Origin: Phlebiopsis flavidoalba
Taxonomy: Eukaryota; Basidiomycota; Agaricomycetes; Polyporales; Phanerochaetaceae
Assembly (NCBI GenBank): GCA_035772785.1
Contig: JAOCPU010000012.1
Location: forward strand, 434,001 to 498,000
Direction of reading: 5' to 3'
DNA: 64,000 bases
Positions 35,506 to 48,279 of this stretch are shown one piece after another (position 1 is the first letter of the stretch; each line of letters begins with the position of its first letter). The position numbers were made by a program, and so were the translations under genes. The notes beneath the pieces were generated by a model, which ran no database searches, was not told the origin of the DNA, and saw nothing but the letters and a program-made list of their open reading frames with translations.

Positions 35506-37699
35506 TCAAGGGAACGACTTCTCAGCGTCGTCATCCACTCGAGCTCGAGCGCGACGACGCGGGCTCAGCGTTGCGCCGCGTTGTCGGGCGTAATCGCAGC
35601 ATCGAGGAACGTCTCGTGCGCGGGCCACACCTTCGAGGTAACATAGTACACAGGTCGACGCCACACATGTTGAACTGCACCAGCCGCTCATCATGCACAG
35701 CACTACACAGCGCAGAGGCGAAAGGAATGGCACGCACCCCGAAGATCCACGCGATGTCCAAAGAGGTGCACCGCGTTCCCGACGCGGATCGCGGGGTTTG
35801 ATCGAGCTGATGAGCCCTGGGAATGTCGGCGGGACCGACAGCAGATGGATCGCGAGCAACCGCGCGCCAGTTCTACGGGTTATATATCAGTTGGATGTGC
35901 GGGGGAGGAGGAGGGAAAGCGCGCGCACGAAGCCGTAGGTGTAGCGATACCGCCCGTGGTGGGTCGTAAATCGCCGGCACGTCGATCGTGGCCGTGGTGG
36001 ATGAGCCAGTACTGTGGGGAGGCTGGTTAGTACTAGTGAAGGGTAGGGGGCGTGGAGGCGCACGTCGGTGACTCATGATGCCAGCGAAAGGGCCGAGGAA
36101 AGACCGTATATCCACTCTTTTAGATTAACGTCAGGAATTCCCTGTGCGCTGCGATATTCCCATCAGCAACATGCATTACACAGAGAGGGAACACGCCTAC
36201 CTCGCGAGGATTGCCCAGGGGCAGAGCGCCCAGCCAGCGAGGAATCGCGCAGATAATCTGGCCGCGGCGGATGTTGATGTAGCGCGGGAAGAGGACGGTC
36301 ATGTCGTTCGCGGCGCTGAGCGAGTTGGCGGAGATGTTCGTGCCGAGCGTCGTCAGCGCCCACGAGAAGGACGCGAAAGAACGCCGCCGCGCGGTTGTCC
36401 CACTGGTCGATGAGCTGCAGCGGGTCCCAGAGCACCTTCCCGTAGAGCACTTGGCCCGCGGAGGTCACCATGATGCCGACGAAGCTGCAGAGCGTGAATG
36501 CGACGGGGATGATTGCGAGCTGGACGTATTGACTGGAGAAGGTGAGTTTGAGCTGGAGAGAGGTTATTAAAACTCGACGTACGCTCGTTCAATTCTTCGC
36601 GTAATCTCTAATGAAAAAAGCAATGAGAACACCATAAAGGCCACACTGGAAGGACCACGAACCGTAAAGTCAGGAATGTTCACCGTCAGCGTCGCGTAGC
36701 TTATGCCGAACGCGCTGTTCAAAGCGCTCAACCACGCCCACGAGAAGTTGCTGCTTCCCGTCAATTGAGCGTGCTGCTCAAAAAAGGCCCTGTGAGCTCG
36801 GAACCTTGACGGCTGCCCAAATTTAGCATCGCGAGCCATGTCGGAGGGACGATGAGGGCCTTGACGAGGAACAGCCAGCGAATCTTCTGCGGTGACACGA
36901 GCATGAACGGGAACTAGGGGCAGGTTAGGACGAGATAGGAGGCTTGTTGAGGTACGCACCTGTATCAGCCAGTACAGGAAGTAGCACATGATTCCTCGGG
37001 GAGGTTAGCGTAATGTATGCATAGCTGTGAAGCAAGACTAACCAGCAGTCGTGATGTTCGCGTTCTCAGGGAGGTGATTCGGCAAATGTTTTGATGCTGG
37101 GCCAGATTGCTTTCAACATCTACCAGTTCGATTTAAGTCAAACCGTCTGCATAATACCATATCCTAAACTTTACACTACGCTGGTAAACAGCTTCTGAGC
37201 CGGTGTAGGTCTGAATGCCGTTCATGAACCAGAACATAGACAAGACGACTCGGCTGATCACGCTGAAGTAGCTGAACCAAAATCCGAACGACGACCGGTT
37301 CAATACCGGAAATGCAACATGAAGGCGTGCACCAGTTTGTTCCGTTGAGGACCATGACTATCGCAATGACGATATGGCCAACAGCAATTGCATGGTAGTG
37401 CCTGTCATCCTGGGAACATTTTGATTTGAATAATGAGCTTGGAGAGACAGAGGGTGCATATACTGACCAAGAAAGTCCCACGGCCAGCATACTAGATGCA
37501 AGCTCCCATACGGCCGCGTTCGTGGCGTCCGAATCCAGTAACGCAATGTAGTTCCATGTCGACCAACGTTCTATCCTTTGGCTCGACCAGGGTCCATGTC
37601 CTTGTTCGACCCACCGCGCGAGCTCGGCGCAAAGGTCGACGGACCTGGGCTCGAGCACACCTTTCTTTTCTCCGCGTTCAGATACTCCTTGAGAGGCAT
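35506..37699 (-). CDS. NCS1-family nucleobase/allantoin-type permease
   Basis: Proton-coupled uptake of uracil, allantoin, uridine or related compounds at the plasma membrane. The start MPLKEYLNAEKRK (37699) leads to SNKDMDP, WSTWNYIA and ISDATNAAVWELASSMLAVG (37480-37540), intron, VGHIVIAIVMVLNGT (37330-37375), a block matching FGFWFSYFSVISR in mixed frames, and TYTGSEAV (37190). Further blocks are FPFMLVSPQKIRWLFLVKAL (about 36870-36915), FEQHAQLTGSS (36760), WAWLSALNSAFGI..YATLTV (36690-36740), NIPDFT, ERAYV (36575), VGIMVTSAGQVLYGKVLWDP (36430-36490), LQLIDQWDNRAAAFF (36385-36430), NDMTVLFPRYINIRRGQIIC (36245-36303), FLGPFAGIM (36080), IYDPPR, GLISSIKP (35800) and YVTSKVWPAHETFLDAAITP (35590-35645). 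The C-terminus is either NAAQR-stop (35565) or, in the adjacent frame, DDDAEKSFP-stop (35506). All family landmarks are in order; introns and frame changes separate them. The substrate within NCS1 is not resolved. Confidence 0.88.
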
Positions 37700-39774
37700 C
37701 GTTTTGCGGGGTAGAGACCGGGAGACCGCAAGAGCCAAAGAATTGTGCCCAGCCAAGCGAGGAGGGTGATATACCCCCGGGAGCGTCTCCATGTTGGGAC
37801 TTATCTGCGTGTTAGGCTGTATGCGAAGAAGATTTTCCAGGAACCACCTGCGAACCGATAGCTGCTCAGACCTCCACGCGATAAGTCCAGGGTCGCCGAA
37901 CCTCCTCCACAAACGCTCGCCCTGCGATAAGCCTCACTCTCGGCGCTTCCAGCCAACTTGCTTTCATCCACCACGTTCAGATCTTTTTGTCCAGTCCCGC
38001 CTCGATCGTTGCCTCTCCTGTGTCTCCTCATGGCCGCGGACTGTTGCTTTTGCACCAGGAGAGCGACATATTCAGCATATACCAGCAAGAGCAGGGTGTA
38101 GCGACGATTACTCCAATGACGAGCTGCTCGTTCTTGTATCTTGAAGCTCTCACGGACACCCCGTTCCCTATGGCCAGCTGAGGATCCCCGTGACTCCTAT
38201 TTCCACGGAAATGGACTGCCGTCTAGCCCTCCGGAGCCCCTATGGCGATAAGCTAGAGTCGAAGGAAAAGAGGCCAGGTCGCTCGGTGTGTCTCAGAATG
38301 ATCGCTCTATTATCTGCCATTTGTCACCACATCTGTGTTCTATGTTCCTCTTGCTATGACTCCTCGCTGTGTCATTCGTCTTCGCGTTACTGCGTAGTGT
38401 TGCTTGGGTGTTGCGTTTGCCTGAAGGCTAGAAATTCTACGCTGTATGTGAAGATGATACGAAACCTCGGACAACCAAAGCAAGTATATACCGTCTTTCA
38501 TTGGTCATGTTAATCATTCGATAAAGGCACCTAAATCTGGTCTCAATCTGGTCAAAACCTGAAATCAGTCCGTTCGTCGTTCAGCGTCCACGAGCTCAGC
38601 GTCCGACAAGCTGATCCTATCGATACGACTACGGAACGGTACCGCATATACTCACCTAGCACTTTCTCAAAATGTCAAGTTAGTTCTGAAATGCTTATAC
38701 TGCTCCCCACACACGACACTATGAATTGACCCTGGACATGGTCAAAGCGAAGATGCCTATAACAGGCAACGGTATCGTGGCGTGGGAACGAAGTGCGCAA
38801 CACATGAGTACGACGACCTAGCACATCCCCATGATCTGCTAATCACCGTACCGACGACGCTGCTCTTCCATTACTCCCCTCGTATCGCTTCGTTCTATCC
38901 ACCCACTATAATACTCCTCGCATATGACCGAGGCCGCCGTTCTGGAATCTAGGTCCTTTTGTGTGCCATTGTAGTTTACATTGTAGGTTTAGAATATAAA
39001 TTAAAGCCTCAGATTAGATGGGCTAGACCACGGCCCACGCTTAGATCTGCACCGTATGATCAGTGCTGCATCTGGAATACATTTCCTTCTACCGTCACAT
39101 TCGATCCGTCGCATTTCGATTGCCTGCAAAAGACTGGCTAGAAGAAGACGTTCGATGCGCGCGAGGGTGCCCTCCATCCGGTCGATTTTTGCCGTTCAGC
39201 ATCCAGACGGTGTCCTCGAGAGCCGACATCCGCCTCTTCGGTGGACATTGTTGGACCTTTTGGCCTCGTCCTCTGCTTTGCGGGGGTGCAACACACTAGA
39301 GGGTGTGTGTATCAGGTGCTGTTTTATGCTTTTGAGTGCCAGGGACCTCTTCCCGGGTAGCCGTACAGGTACTGCAGAGGAAGTTGTCGACTTGCATACT
39401 GTGAGTAGAGGCCACGAATCGTGGATGAAGGGCACTTACTGGCTTGAGCGCCATAGTACCACGTCGGTTGTTTGAAGGCGCGCTAGCATTGTACACAGCG
39501 AATCAACGTTTGAGCCTCACAGTTGTCGCATCATCTACACGTCATCGCCTAAGTAGTCGTGAGTACGCATACCAATCCTATCGAAAGAGAAGGAATACGT
39601 ACCTTGATTGAAGCACTCGACACAAAAACCAACAAGGTTGCTCTAGTAGGGATTGGGCAAATACCACATCGCGGCGAGTGGGCTCCCGCCACAGCGTGTT
39701 CCGAAACATTATCGTAGTATGCCGCTACATAACATAATAATCAGTACGTTTTCAATCCTTAATAACGCATCTAT
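37700..39774. other. Intergenic, about 2 kb
   Basis: Between two minus-strand genes. Open frames at 37791-38144 and 39056-39475 (+) have no family resemblance. The stretch 38500-39000 is AT-richer. The 5' flank of the permease is expected in the first few hundred bases. Confidence 0.4.
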
Positions 39775-42700
39775 CTAAGCGAACGCGAGCGTGCTTCCAG
39801 TGGATGTTTCTGGGCCTTGGAAATATTCGCGTGAGACGCTCAGCGCATTTTCAGCCCTTTCCAAAAGGCCAGAGACATCGACCAGATGGAGGACCGTCCG
39901 CACTTTGAACACGTCATGGGAGGGTAAATGCCGTTGCTCAGGTTTCTTGAGTCGATCGAGATAGTCTTCTTCCAGCACTCTGGCCGGTCGCAGAAGTCTA
40001 CTGTCTTGGCTTCTGACTCAGACGACAGGCAGAGTCCATGCAGACGACGCGTGCCCCGCCGATTTTTGCCTCCACATCCGCGACAGTAACAGTCACTACC
40101 CTAGCAGTGAGCACACGAATATGGCGGAAGAAAATTTTGCGTACTGTGCGGGGATGGTCTCGTTAACCGTGCATCCCGTAATATGCGGAAGAAGCTCGCA
40201 TCGATGGGGCTCACAGCACGCTTGAGCTCTGTCCCACTCTGCGAGCTCTTGCTCATTCGGAGAGTGGCCGTAAACCGAGAACCGAATGCTGAGTTCAATG
40301 TACCGAAGTCTCGTCTCGCGGCGCTCGTTGATGTACGTCCACGTCCATCGTTGTCTCCGGATGCGATAGAGCACGGCAGATAATGCGAACTGCCACAATG
40401 CCACGTGGTTTGTTGTGGTTCAGTTCTTGAGGAGACGGGCGATATCGTAAGTAACGGCCAGCAGGGGCACCGACTTCAAAAAGAAGCGATGATCATGGGG
40501 TGCACGGGGTCTTCGTCCCACCCTACAGTACACTGATTGCGAGGGCTGTCGTCCAGGTGTCCGTTAGAAGTACTGTGTGCTGTACTCCTTGCTATATCGG
40601 ACAGAGAACTGAACCTGTAGGTTGCCATCTTGATTTGTCCAGCATCGTCCGGAGGACCGCGAACGAAATGGCGTCATGAATGCCGGTAGCGACGACAAAG
40701 CGCTGGGGGTCAGAGGCGGACACGGCGTGCGCGCGGAAGGAAACCATGAGCTGAGTCGGATATTGTTCTTCGTTGAAGACATAGCCACTCCACTCGCGAA
40801 GTCTACAAAGTAGTCAGCTGATGGGCTCGGTGGCACAGCAAGTGGATCACCTACATTGCACGAACAGGCATGGGCGCATGACTGTCAACCTCGTGGGCCT
40901 GGTCACCGGAAGACTCGTATATTTCGCCACTTGAAGCGATGGTCGTTTTGTGGCTCATAGTTGAGAATGGACAAGTCACCACTACCAGCTTCATGGGTCT
41001 GAATTTCTGGTGAAAAAGGGAGTTCAGATGAAGGGCTTCGCAGATTATTCCACGTCCACAACGAGGTGGGGCTGTGCAGGTATTGGAACTGAATGGCATA
41101 TATGAGCACTGGATAACACTTTGAGCTCGCGTGACGCTCACTAGGCCGCAAGCTATAATCTTCATTTGACTGTCTACGTTTTCGTGGTTTTGCTTGAACA
41201 ACGCTTCGCCATTATCAGTTACTATATTCATGACTAAAGGATATAGACACACACCTGAGAGATCGAGGATATCGGTAGTTCACTGCTCTGAAGACCCACA
41301 GCAGGCTTGTCGGCAGAATCAAGGAGCTCTTCCTTGTGCAGGACGGTCTTTTGGGCAACATGGAATACTTCGACATCTCTCTTCAGGAGCAAGTAAAACT
41401 AACGGAAACAGGTACTGTCCTTGCTTTAGTGGATTAAACACGAAGAAGAGAGAATCTCTTACTTTTTCAATGCGTTTCCTGGCCCAGCCACGACGTAGAC
41501 AGTATCCAACGCGTCGATGTCGAAACGAATGTCGGCCAAGTTGCGGCAGATCCTCTCCTCCTCCAAGTCGGCGAATGCTTGGAACTTGGCTTCGATGTGC
41601 TCTGGAATGTTCGCGGGCCGGAAGCCTTTGATCAGCTCGAACGCAACAGGCCATACGTTTCTCAGATAATAGTCCGCCCCAGTACCGATTCTCTGGAAGC
41701 AGTTCACCGCGGATGGCAAACAAGTGGTCGAATAGGCCGAGGATCTCTGCCACAATAGCGTGAGCAAATAGCCTGCCATCCTGGAAATGTGCTTAGAAAA
41801 GGACAACATTCGAGAAGCGGTCACGTACCTACGCCCAATAAGCTACCCCAGTGGAGGGAGGGAAGCTAGATCTGGGTGAGCATTGCGCAAAGTGGACCAG
41901 TGTGTAAAGGTTACCTCCAGTTCAGGCCATCAGGCTTCGCCTCAACAAATTCGTTGACCTCCTGGTAAGTCACATAACCTGAGCCGTCGTCGTCGAAAGA
42001 CTCCATGATGGGCTGCAGATATTTGGCGCTGATGAACTCGAAGGCCCATTCGTCTGACGCAGCTTGCCCGAAGGAAAACAGTCGAGTCTGCCCTGTCCCG
42101 ATAATGGTCCCGGAGGGTTCATGACGAAGAGGCGCGCTTTTACGTTGAGCTTCCAATCCTATATTACTCAATGAGTTAAGTGTTGCGTAGCGAGTTTTCA
42201 TTCAGATAGCAACAAACATCTCTTTCCATATCTCGCGCAGTTCCTGAAATACGTTATGAGCGAGAAGATTCTACTACGGAGATCATATTAGACGCACCTT
42301 GTCCTTGATTTTTGTCGTGTGTGGACCTCTATTGAGCTCGTCAATGATCCGATTGCTCTCTTCCCGCATTGCTCGGGATAACTCTTCTTGCAGCTGGCGT
42401 TGGTACAAGGCGAATTTTCCCTCAAACGTTTCCATGTTCTTCGCAATCGCGGTCTCCCAGTCCTCGTGCAACTCATCCTTGAGGTCCTGCAGAGTGAACG
42501 TCGAGCTTTTGACAGTGTTGCTTGTGAGGGATCGCAGTTGCATGCGCTCCCCCAGTGGTTCCTACCCGATTCACCCTTATTATCCAAAAAAACCTGAGTA
42601 TATGCGTCGAATTCTGACCTTCGCAGATGCATCATTGTCAAGTCCAGCGAGTTCGCTGAGGGCTGAGTCACTGTTCTCCACAGCCTTGACACCACCCTTT

Positions 42701-44212
42701 TCGAGCTATCTGCGTCGCTAGCTGGAACTTCAACGCTCGGACGCCATTCGCGCTGGTAAGCTCCAGAAACCAGCGCTGTTAGCTCCGCAATCCTAGCTTG
42801 TTGTCAGACAAGTTCCCACTTTTCAATTCTGCATGTCTCACCTCTGATTCATCTCATCCTTCCGGTCGCACTCATAGAATCGACGACCGTCGCGCGGTAT
42901 GTATCGCGAGCGCGAGCTCAAAGTCTCGCCTACGTTCCGCAAACAAACAGATATGTAGCTCGCATAACAAAGCCGACTCTCCCAGACTTGGCTGCGAAGC
43001 ACTTTGACAAGAAGAGTCTTCTTTTGATACGTATCACAAAGATTTGCGCAGTCTTTGATATTTTGGGGCTGCGATTTTGGAAACGTGTTGTAAACGACCT
43101 TCCAATGGCTGACCGTCGGGGCATCATAGTCATTGGGTCTTGGACGTTGAAAACAAACAAAACGAAAAGAAAGTCTATAAACAAGACATTAGCCGGGTAC
43201 CCACAAGAAGCAGTAGAAGTGTAGGATTTGTTAGTAAGCCCATAGCCATAGCTAAGCCCAGAATGCCATGTGGCTCCATTGGTGTAGAAACGTACTGTAT
43301 CAGGGCTAGCAGCATGTCCTTCATCGCGACGTATAGTATGAGAGATGCGTTTATCGTATCCCTGCGGGTTCGCCTCCATGTTATATGCGGCCTTGAAAGC
43401 CAGAACGACAACTTTAAGAGGGTTTAGGCATAAGAGTTGCGCAACCAGTTCATGTCACGTACCGGATATTGTGATATGGACCTTGGCTATCTCATCTAAA
43501 ATATTCAAAAGACCGGGAACCTCCACAGGGAGGGTCGTTCACCCCGTCTTTCATTCTTTGGAACGCTCTGTCAGGTGGATGATGCAGCAATCCAGGGAGA
43601 TCGCAACTGGTGCCAAAATCGCCTCGTCAGCATGATTCCTGATGGCTGAACGAGTTCGTTATTAGATGGTTTTCTGGCCGGTCAGGTTTTTCGTACCTGG
43701 AGGGCTCTCGTCTTCAAATCTGTCGGAGTTGAGAACGGCGGGCTGGATGATTGCTATGTCATGCGGCGCGGGATGTGTTACGGGGATGAGGTTTGTTTAG
43801 CAGATGCCCAGGGCAGTACCGATGGTTCATGGACTGTCTCAGGCGCGACTGTGACCGGCAGAGGCGGCGGTTGGACCGGAGGTGCGGGCGGCAGGTGTTT
43901 TGTCACCGCGAAACGAGGCGTGCGACGACGCACTCGGGGAAGGCGTAGCGTACCCGCTGTCTGTATACTTGCGGTGGATTCCATTCAGCTGCTACCAGCG
44001 GATGGAGAGGGAGTTGGAGCAGATGTTTCCGGAGGAGAGGGGGTTAGAGGAAACGTTCCGGAAAGAGAGGGTGTTGGAGGGAATAACTTGGTGATATCCC
44101 CAGTATGAGGTAATTCAGGAATGGTCCCCCGCTCTGACTCGCGAAGCGAGCCCCTCAGATGCCTAAGGCTAAACTTCTTCTTGGGCTTGAGCTTCGGCGA
44201 AGACGGGTCCAT
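39775..44212 (-). CDS. Large EF-hand protein with helical N-domain and zinc-binding C-domain
   Basis: Agaricomycete-type protein of roughly 1,000 residues; function not known, probably calcium-responsive. The start MDPSSPKLKPKKKFSLRHLR leads to a Pro/Thr-rich linker (43780-44100). The helical N-domain, of the kind seen ahead of fungal NLR-like proteins, follows: TERSKE, VPGLLNILDEIAKVH (43490), VLAFKAAYNMEA (about 43385), LYVAMKDMLLALIQYV (43300-43345), NIKDCANLCDTYQKKTLLVK (43000-43070), ERRRDFELALAIHTAR (42880-42930). Then TFTLQDLKDELHEDWETAIA (42440-42500) and RQLQEELSRAMREESNRIID. One full EF-hand loop DDDGSGYVTYQE lies at 41959-41994, with EWAFEFISAKYLQPIMESF before it. Next are a large helical section (FADLEEERICRNLADIRFDI, about 41515-41575), a beta section (FSVRYSKEYSTQYF, 40570-40610), WTWTYINERRETRLRYIELS (40285-40345) and a zinc-ribbon-like CYCRGCGG..C..DFCDRPEC (about 39985-40090). 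The end is HLPSHDVFKVRTVLHLVDVS near 39900, with the stop at 39775. Frames change often. Confidence 0.75.
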
Positions 44213-45108
44213 GAGGGAGACTGGAAACGATGTTTTCAGCTCCCAGAACCACGCGCGATACTTTATAGCAGCTTTTATGTGAATTAATCAGGTCAAAGTT
44301 TTGACAGACACAAGCGCTCGCTTGAGTGGATGAATTGCCGAGGCGGACGGCCTCAAGGCACGGAGGGCAAACCCATGTGAGATTTCATTTGCAGGGACAG
44401 ATGCGATATGGCGGCCCCTCGCAACTCTTAACGTACACGCCTTCGCAACGAGAGGATCCTCGTCGACGATTCGACATCCATCTGTAGATTGACAAGGGAC
44501 GGATTGTTATTCATGTTCTACCCCTAATACCACAGATAGCGCCAGCACTTTACCTTCCAACAATTGACGGATGACCGTGGGTAAATAGCTTACATTCTGA
44601 GTTGATGCCACCTAATGACCTTGAAAGCCGCATTCGAGCAATGAGATGATTTTGAACATGCTGCATCAGGATATACAGGACGAACGGTGAAAGAGAGAGA
44701 GACGAGCTTGGTGACAATGCGAGACGCCGACCTGAAGTTATGAATCTCAGATCGGCCATCAAACTGATGCGCATTTCCGAGTCTTCCACGGTTCGGGCAT
44801 GCAGAACGTTTTGTCTGTCTGTATATATGGTCCACAGAGGATATAACTTCTAGCCAATCCCTCAGCATATGCCGACGATATGACTGTTGCCGGACCCCCG
44901 GTAGTTGTCTTGTGTATCGTTAGCCTCGTTTGCGCAAGCTTAGAGACAACGGCAAGTTTGCATTGTCCTCGCAGACCGCGAGATTATACTGTACTTTCAT
45001 GCAACATGAACGCCGAAATGTCCTTTACGTCCTTTTTCCAAGAACGTGCTAACGAATTACAAGCCCTCGGCCGTACTGCGGTCGATCAAACGGAGGAAAA
45101 ATACCTAA
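44213..45108. other. Intergenic with a short unexplained plus-strand frame
   Basis: Mostly featureless. At 45005-45114 (+) a short frame, NMNAEMSFTSFFQERANELQ continuing ALGRTAVDQTEEKYLND, has very natural composition and may be a first exon of an unidentified protein, or a piece of a neighbouring gene. No continuation is recognised. Confidence 0.3.
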
Positions 45109-46766
45109 ATGACTAGCGGTGGCGACTTTCTGAGACCATTTCTCAGGTCAATAAATTCAAATAGACGCCGTGGGGTTTTGACTCGAACATCGCGAAACCT
45201 TCTTTTACCACGTCGAGTCACCGTCTTAACCTCGTCTTCACTCCCTACCACCATAGTCGTTCGCCTCTCGTCTCTGCCCAGGCCCTACCCGTGCTGCCTC
45301 TCGTCGCGCTCCTCGCAACGTCGTCAACGTTGCGAGCAAGGCATCCTACTCGCTCTTGGCGCGCTCTGCCATCGCGGGCGTCGAAGGCACCCGCAGTGTG
45401 TTCCAGGTAGCTATACACACCCTTTCGCGTGTTTCTGGCCACCAACAAGTATCCTCCTTAGGACGCAGGTGCGTGGAGTGTCAAGACCCTTGACTTCGCT
45501 GGCTCGAAGGAGGTCGTCTACGAGCGGAGCGACTGGACCTCTGGCTACAAGCTCCAGGACTACTTCAAGAACGACACCCCTCGCTCTCATTGGCTACGGG
45601 GTGCTCGCAAGGCCACGGACAGGGCCTCAACGCTCGCGAACGTGACATATGGCTTGAACGTTATTGTCGGTGTCCGTGAGGCGGCGAGTCCGAGTCATTG
45701 GAAGCAGTGGCGCAGGACGGACGCTGTGGTCATGTCGATTTTGCCGGCTGAAAACCTTGCGCGCTTTGCGCCTGACACCAGGGGGCTCGATTTCTAGGTC
45801 CCCTGGCGACAGACTCCTCTTCCCCATCGAGGAGGCCATTAACCGTGGTACCATCATCATGAATCTTCTCTCCGACGCTCTGCCCAGTCCCAGACCTGGC
45901 CCAAGCTTGCTCCCTTGATCACCAATGGCTAAGACCCTCTACTCTCTCTCCGCACGGTTTCTCCGTCGTCCTACAAGGATGACACACATGTCATTCCTCC
46001 CAAGGATTGTTAGATGTCATCCTCGTCGCGTGCCTAAAGGTCTCGTGGCCGCACCGTTCCGCACGCTCTTCAAGGAGGTCCGTGGTTATCAACTCCTCCG
46101 TTTCCACAGTCTGGCAGGACGTCACCGGCACGAGGCCCCGGAGTAAGGCTGTCTGCCATCGGTGTAGCCTATCGGCTCTGGCTAACATGTACCGAGACCC
46201 ACACTCGAGAATGAGGCTCCCTAAGCTCCGGTGACCGTTTACGGCGAGCGTGGTGTCCTTATTGGGTGCCATCCAGGGTCTTTTCCTGGCCCAGTACAAG
46301 GTTCTGCCACGCGCGAACGGCGCACTCCCCCATCTGATGCCCTTCCACGATGGACCTGTCCGAGGAGGCGACCCAGTCTGCTCTTACCCCCTCATTGTCC
46401 AGTACGTGTAAGTTAAATCTGTAGCCCTGCGCGTTTTCGCAATGTTGACGTCATTTCCAGCATTGGGACTACATGTACAACGCGTGCTCCACCACCCCGC
46501 TCGTCGCGGTGCTCTCGAACTGGGCGCCCATCTTCGAGAAGACCAACCTTCCCGTTTTCGAGAACCCCCCTCTACAGAGAGCGTGAAGAACGGTACCGAG
46601 ACCCGCAAGTCGCTCGAGTACAACAGCCGCCGTCGACCTACCGTGAGGACCTCGCGAAGGAACTCAAGGAGATCGTAACGACCAGGAGATCTGGCGCGCG
46701 GGCAAGGTCGTTTCCGCTCGCTCCGTCCCGATGCCCAGCACTAAGCTTGCTTGGACTTTTCGTTGA
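45109..46766 (+). CDS. ilv5: Ketol-acid reductoisomerase, mitochondrial
   Basis: Acetohydroxy-acid isomeroreductase: the NADPH- and Mg-dependent second step of valine, leucine and isoleucine synthesis. A mitochondrial presequence (TRAASRRAPRNVVNVASKAS, about 45280-45340) leads to LARSAIAGVEGTRSVFQ and an intron, then VKTLDFAGSKEVVYERSDW (45480-45537), LQDYFKNDT, ALIGYG, then CSQGHGQGLNAR (the NADP-binding region, about 45598-45640, one frame change), LNVIVGVREG, WKQ (45700), LFPIEEAINRGTIIMNLLSD (45818-45880), FKEVRG and NSSVSTVWQDVTGT (46068-46130), TFTVYGERGVLIG (about 46230-46265), IQGLFLAQYK (46270-46305), TTRARRGALELGAHL-type sequence standing for the ARRGALDW region (46475-46520), IFEKTNLPVFENP (46530-46570), SVKNGTETRKSLEYNSR (46577-46630) and TYREDLAKELKEI (46640-46675), ending at 46764-46766. 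The family is certain; the enzyme should be essential without supplementation, so the many frame changes point to sequence error. The start is approximate. Confidence 0.93.
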
Positions 46767-46971
46767 GGATGGATCGTGTGTCTTTCAAAAGTACCGGGTT
46801 GGTACAACTGCCTGTATCTTACATGCCCACATGACTCAGTCGTCGTCGTAATGCAAAAGGAGCGCTCTTTCATTCGTTTATTAACATATATTCATTGAAG
46901 CATGATTGAACCGGACTACATATGGGAATTGTTCTTGGGTCCTTTCAGCCGACCGCGCTCAGAGAGTCGTT

Positions 46972-47844
46972 CTAGGTGTGAACGTGGGGGCTTGAGGACG
47001 CAGAAACTCCGGGCATGAGGACCATGAGTTCAGTTTTCGGCTCGGCGGTTTGGGAGACTTCCTGCTGAGATACTCGGATCTCGCGGTCGGATGGTATGTC
47101 AAAGGTGCAAATTTGCTTGTAACTTCAGGGCGCGCACCGCTTGCGCTAGCCGCAGTGTTTAGCAGTAGGACTTGTTTTTTGATTTATCCCTGGTGGCCTC
47201 GGGAGCTACTCCTTGCTGGTGTTGCGCAAGACTTTCGCCCGTCGCCTCCTCCATCATGGGCACTGGAGGCGATGCTCACAGTCTATCATTTGGCTTGGAA
47301 CATCTTCTCGTCCTCCTCAAGCGTACTCCTCCTCGAATGCGGAGCCGGAACATGGCCATCCTCCCGTGGCAACGTTCATGTAAGCGACGCACGCGATGCG
47401 TGCTATTGCGATCCGCGATCCGGCGCCATGAGCTCCTCGTACTGCGACGGCGTGTAAGTCGTGGTTCGCCGCCGACGATCAGTCCGCTTGGTCTACGTTG
47501 GGCCGGCGAATCCGATCGCCTCGCGTGCTGCTTCGAATCCGGGAGTGCACAGTGCGCGAGCTCTGCTGCGCCTTCTTGCTCTCTACGTCCCATGTCAGCA
47601 GAAAGGCACACGTCGAGACCCTATGCAGTTCTTTGCTACTGTGTGCTTCTCTAGGTGACGAGCTCTGGATGAGGCAGATTCTCCTGCCAGGTGTCCCGGT
47701 CCGTGGATGAAACAAACAGCGTTTGGGGAACCTTGGACGATCAGACATATAGTGATAACGACCACAACTAGAGAGCGCAAGAGCTTACTTTGTGAGACGA
47801 GCTCGCGTTCTTGCTCAGGGGATGTTGGGCTTGTCTGATTCCAT
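46972..47844 (-). CDS. Unrecognised protein, convergent with ilv5
   Basis: The start MESDKPNIP at 47844 shifts by one base to EQERELVSQ, then an intron (gtaagc..caag, about 47711-47777 on this strand). Exon 2 has VPQTLFVSSTDRDTWQENLP and HPELVT. Later blocks are TPSQYEELMAPDRGS (47400-47450), GGWPCSGSAFEEEYA (about 47345), EDEKMFQAK (47295), MMEEATGESLAQHQQGVAPE (47200-47260) and the C-terminus REIRVSQQEVSQTAEPKTEL followed by MVLMPGVSASSSPHVHT-stop at 46972. It looks like a genuine acidic, partly disordered protein of roughly 220-280 residues. No family recognised. Confidence 0.5.
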
Positions 47845-48279
47845 GACTTCAAGCGGCTTGACACTCAGAAGGGCAACTCGGGGCGGGTCCGAGGAGATTG
47901 TCTTGAGCATACGCTGAGAAATCACCGCCCGTGGCACACGCTATGTTATTTCTCGGAAGGCGGGAAGACATGACGCGCAATCGCGGAGATACGGCCGGTT
48001 GTTCGCTCGCGCGTTCCTAGTGTGACAAGTAGGCCACATAACTCGGTGGCAATAGAATGCTTGTCCACTCATACATATCCCCCGGCCTCACACGAAACAA
48101 GGGCCCCCCAGATACACAACCAGAGGGTCGCCTCAAAACGACAGCAGGCACATTCAGTACGAGCTAAGATAGAGCCCAACTACATCCCATGACAGTGATG
48201 AGAGCGCGAGATCACCTGAAGGTAGATGTACATTCATGGAGTTCTTGTAGCAATGGAGAGTGTGTTGTCAATACATTGT
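47845..48279. other. Intergenic between two minus-strand genes
   Basis: Promoter side of the preceding minus-strand gene and 3' side of the eIF3j gene. No coding signal is seen. Confidence 0.4.
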
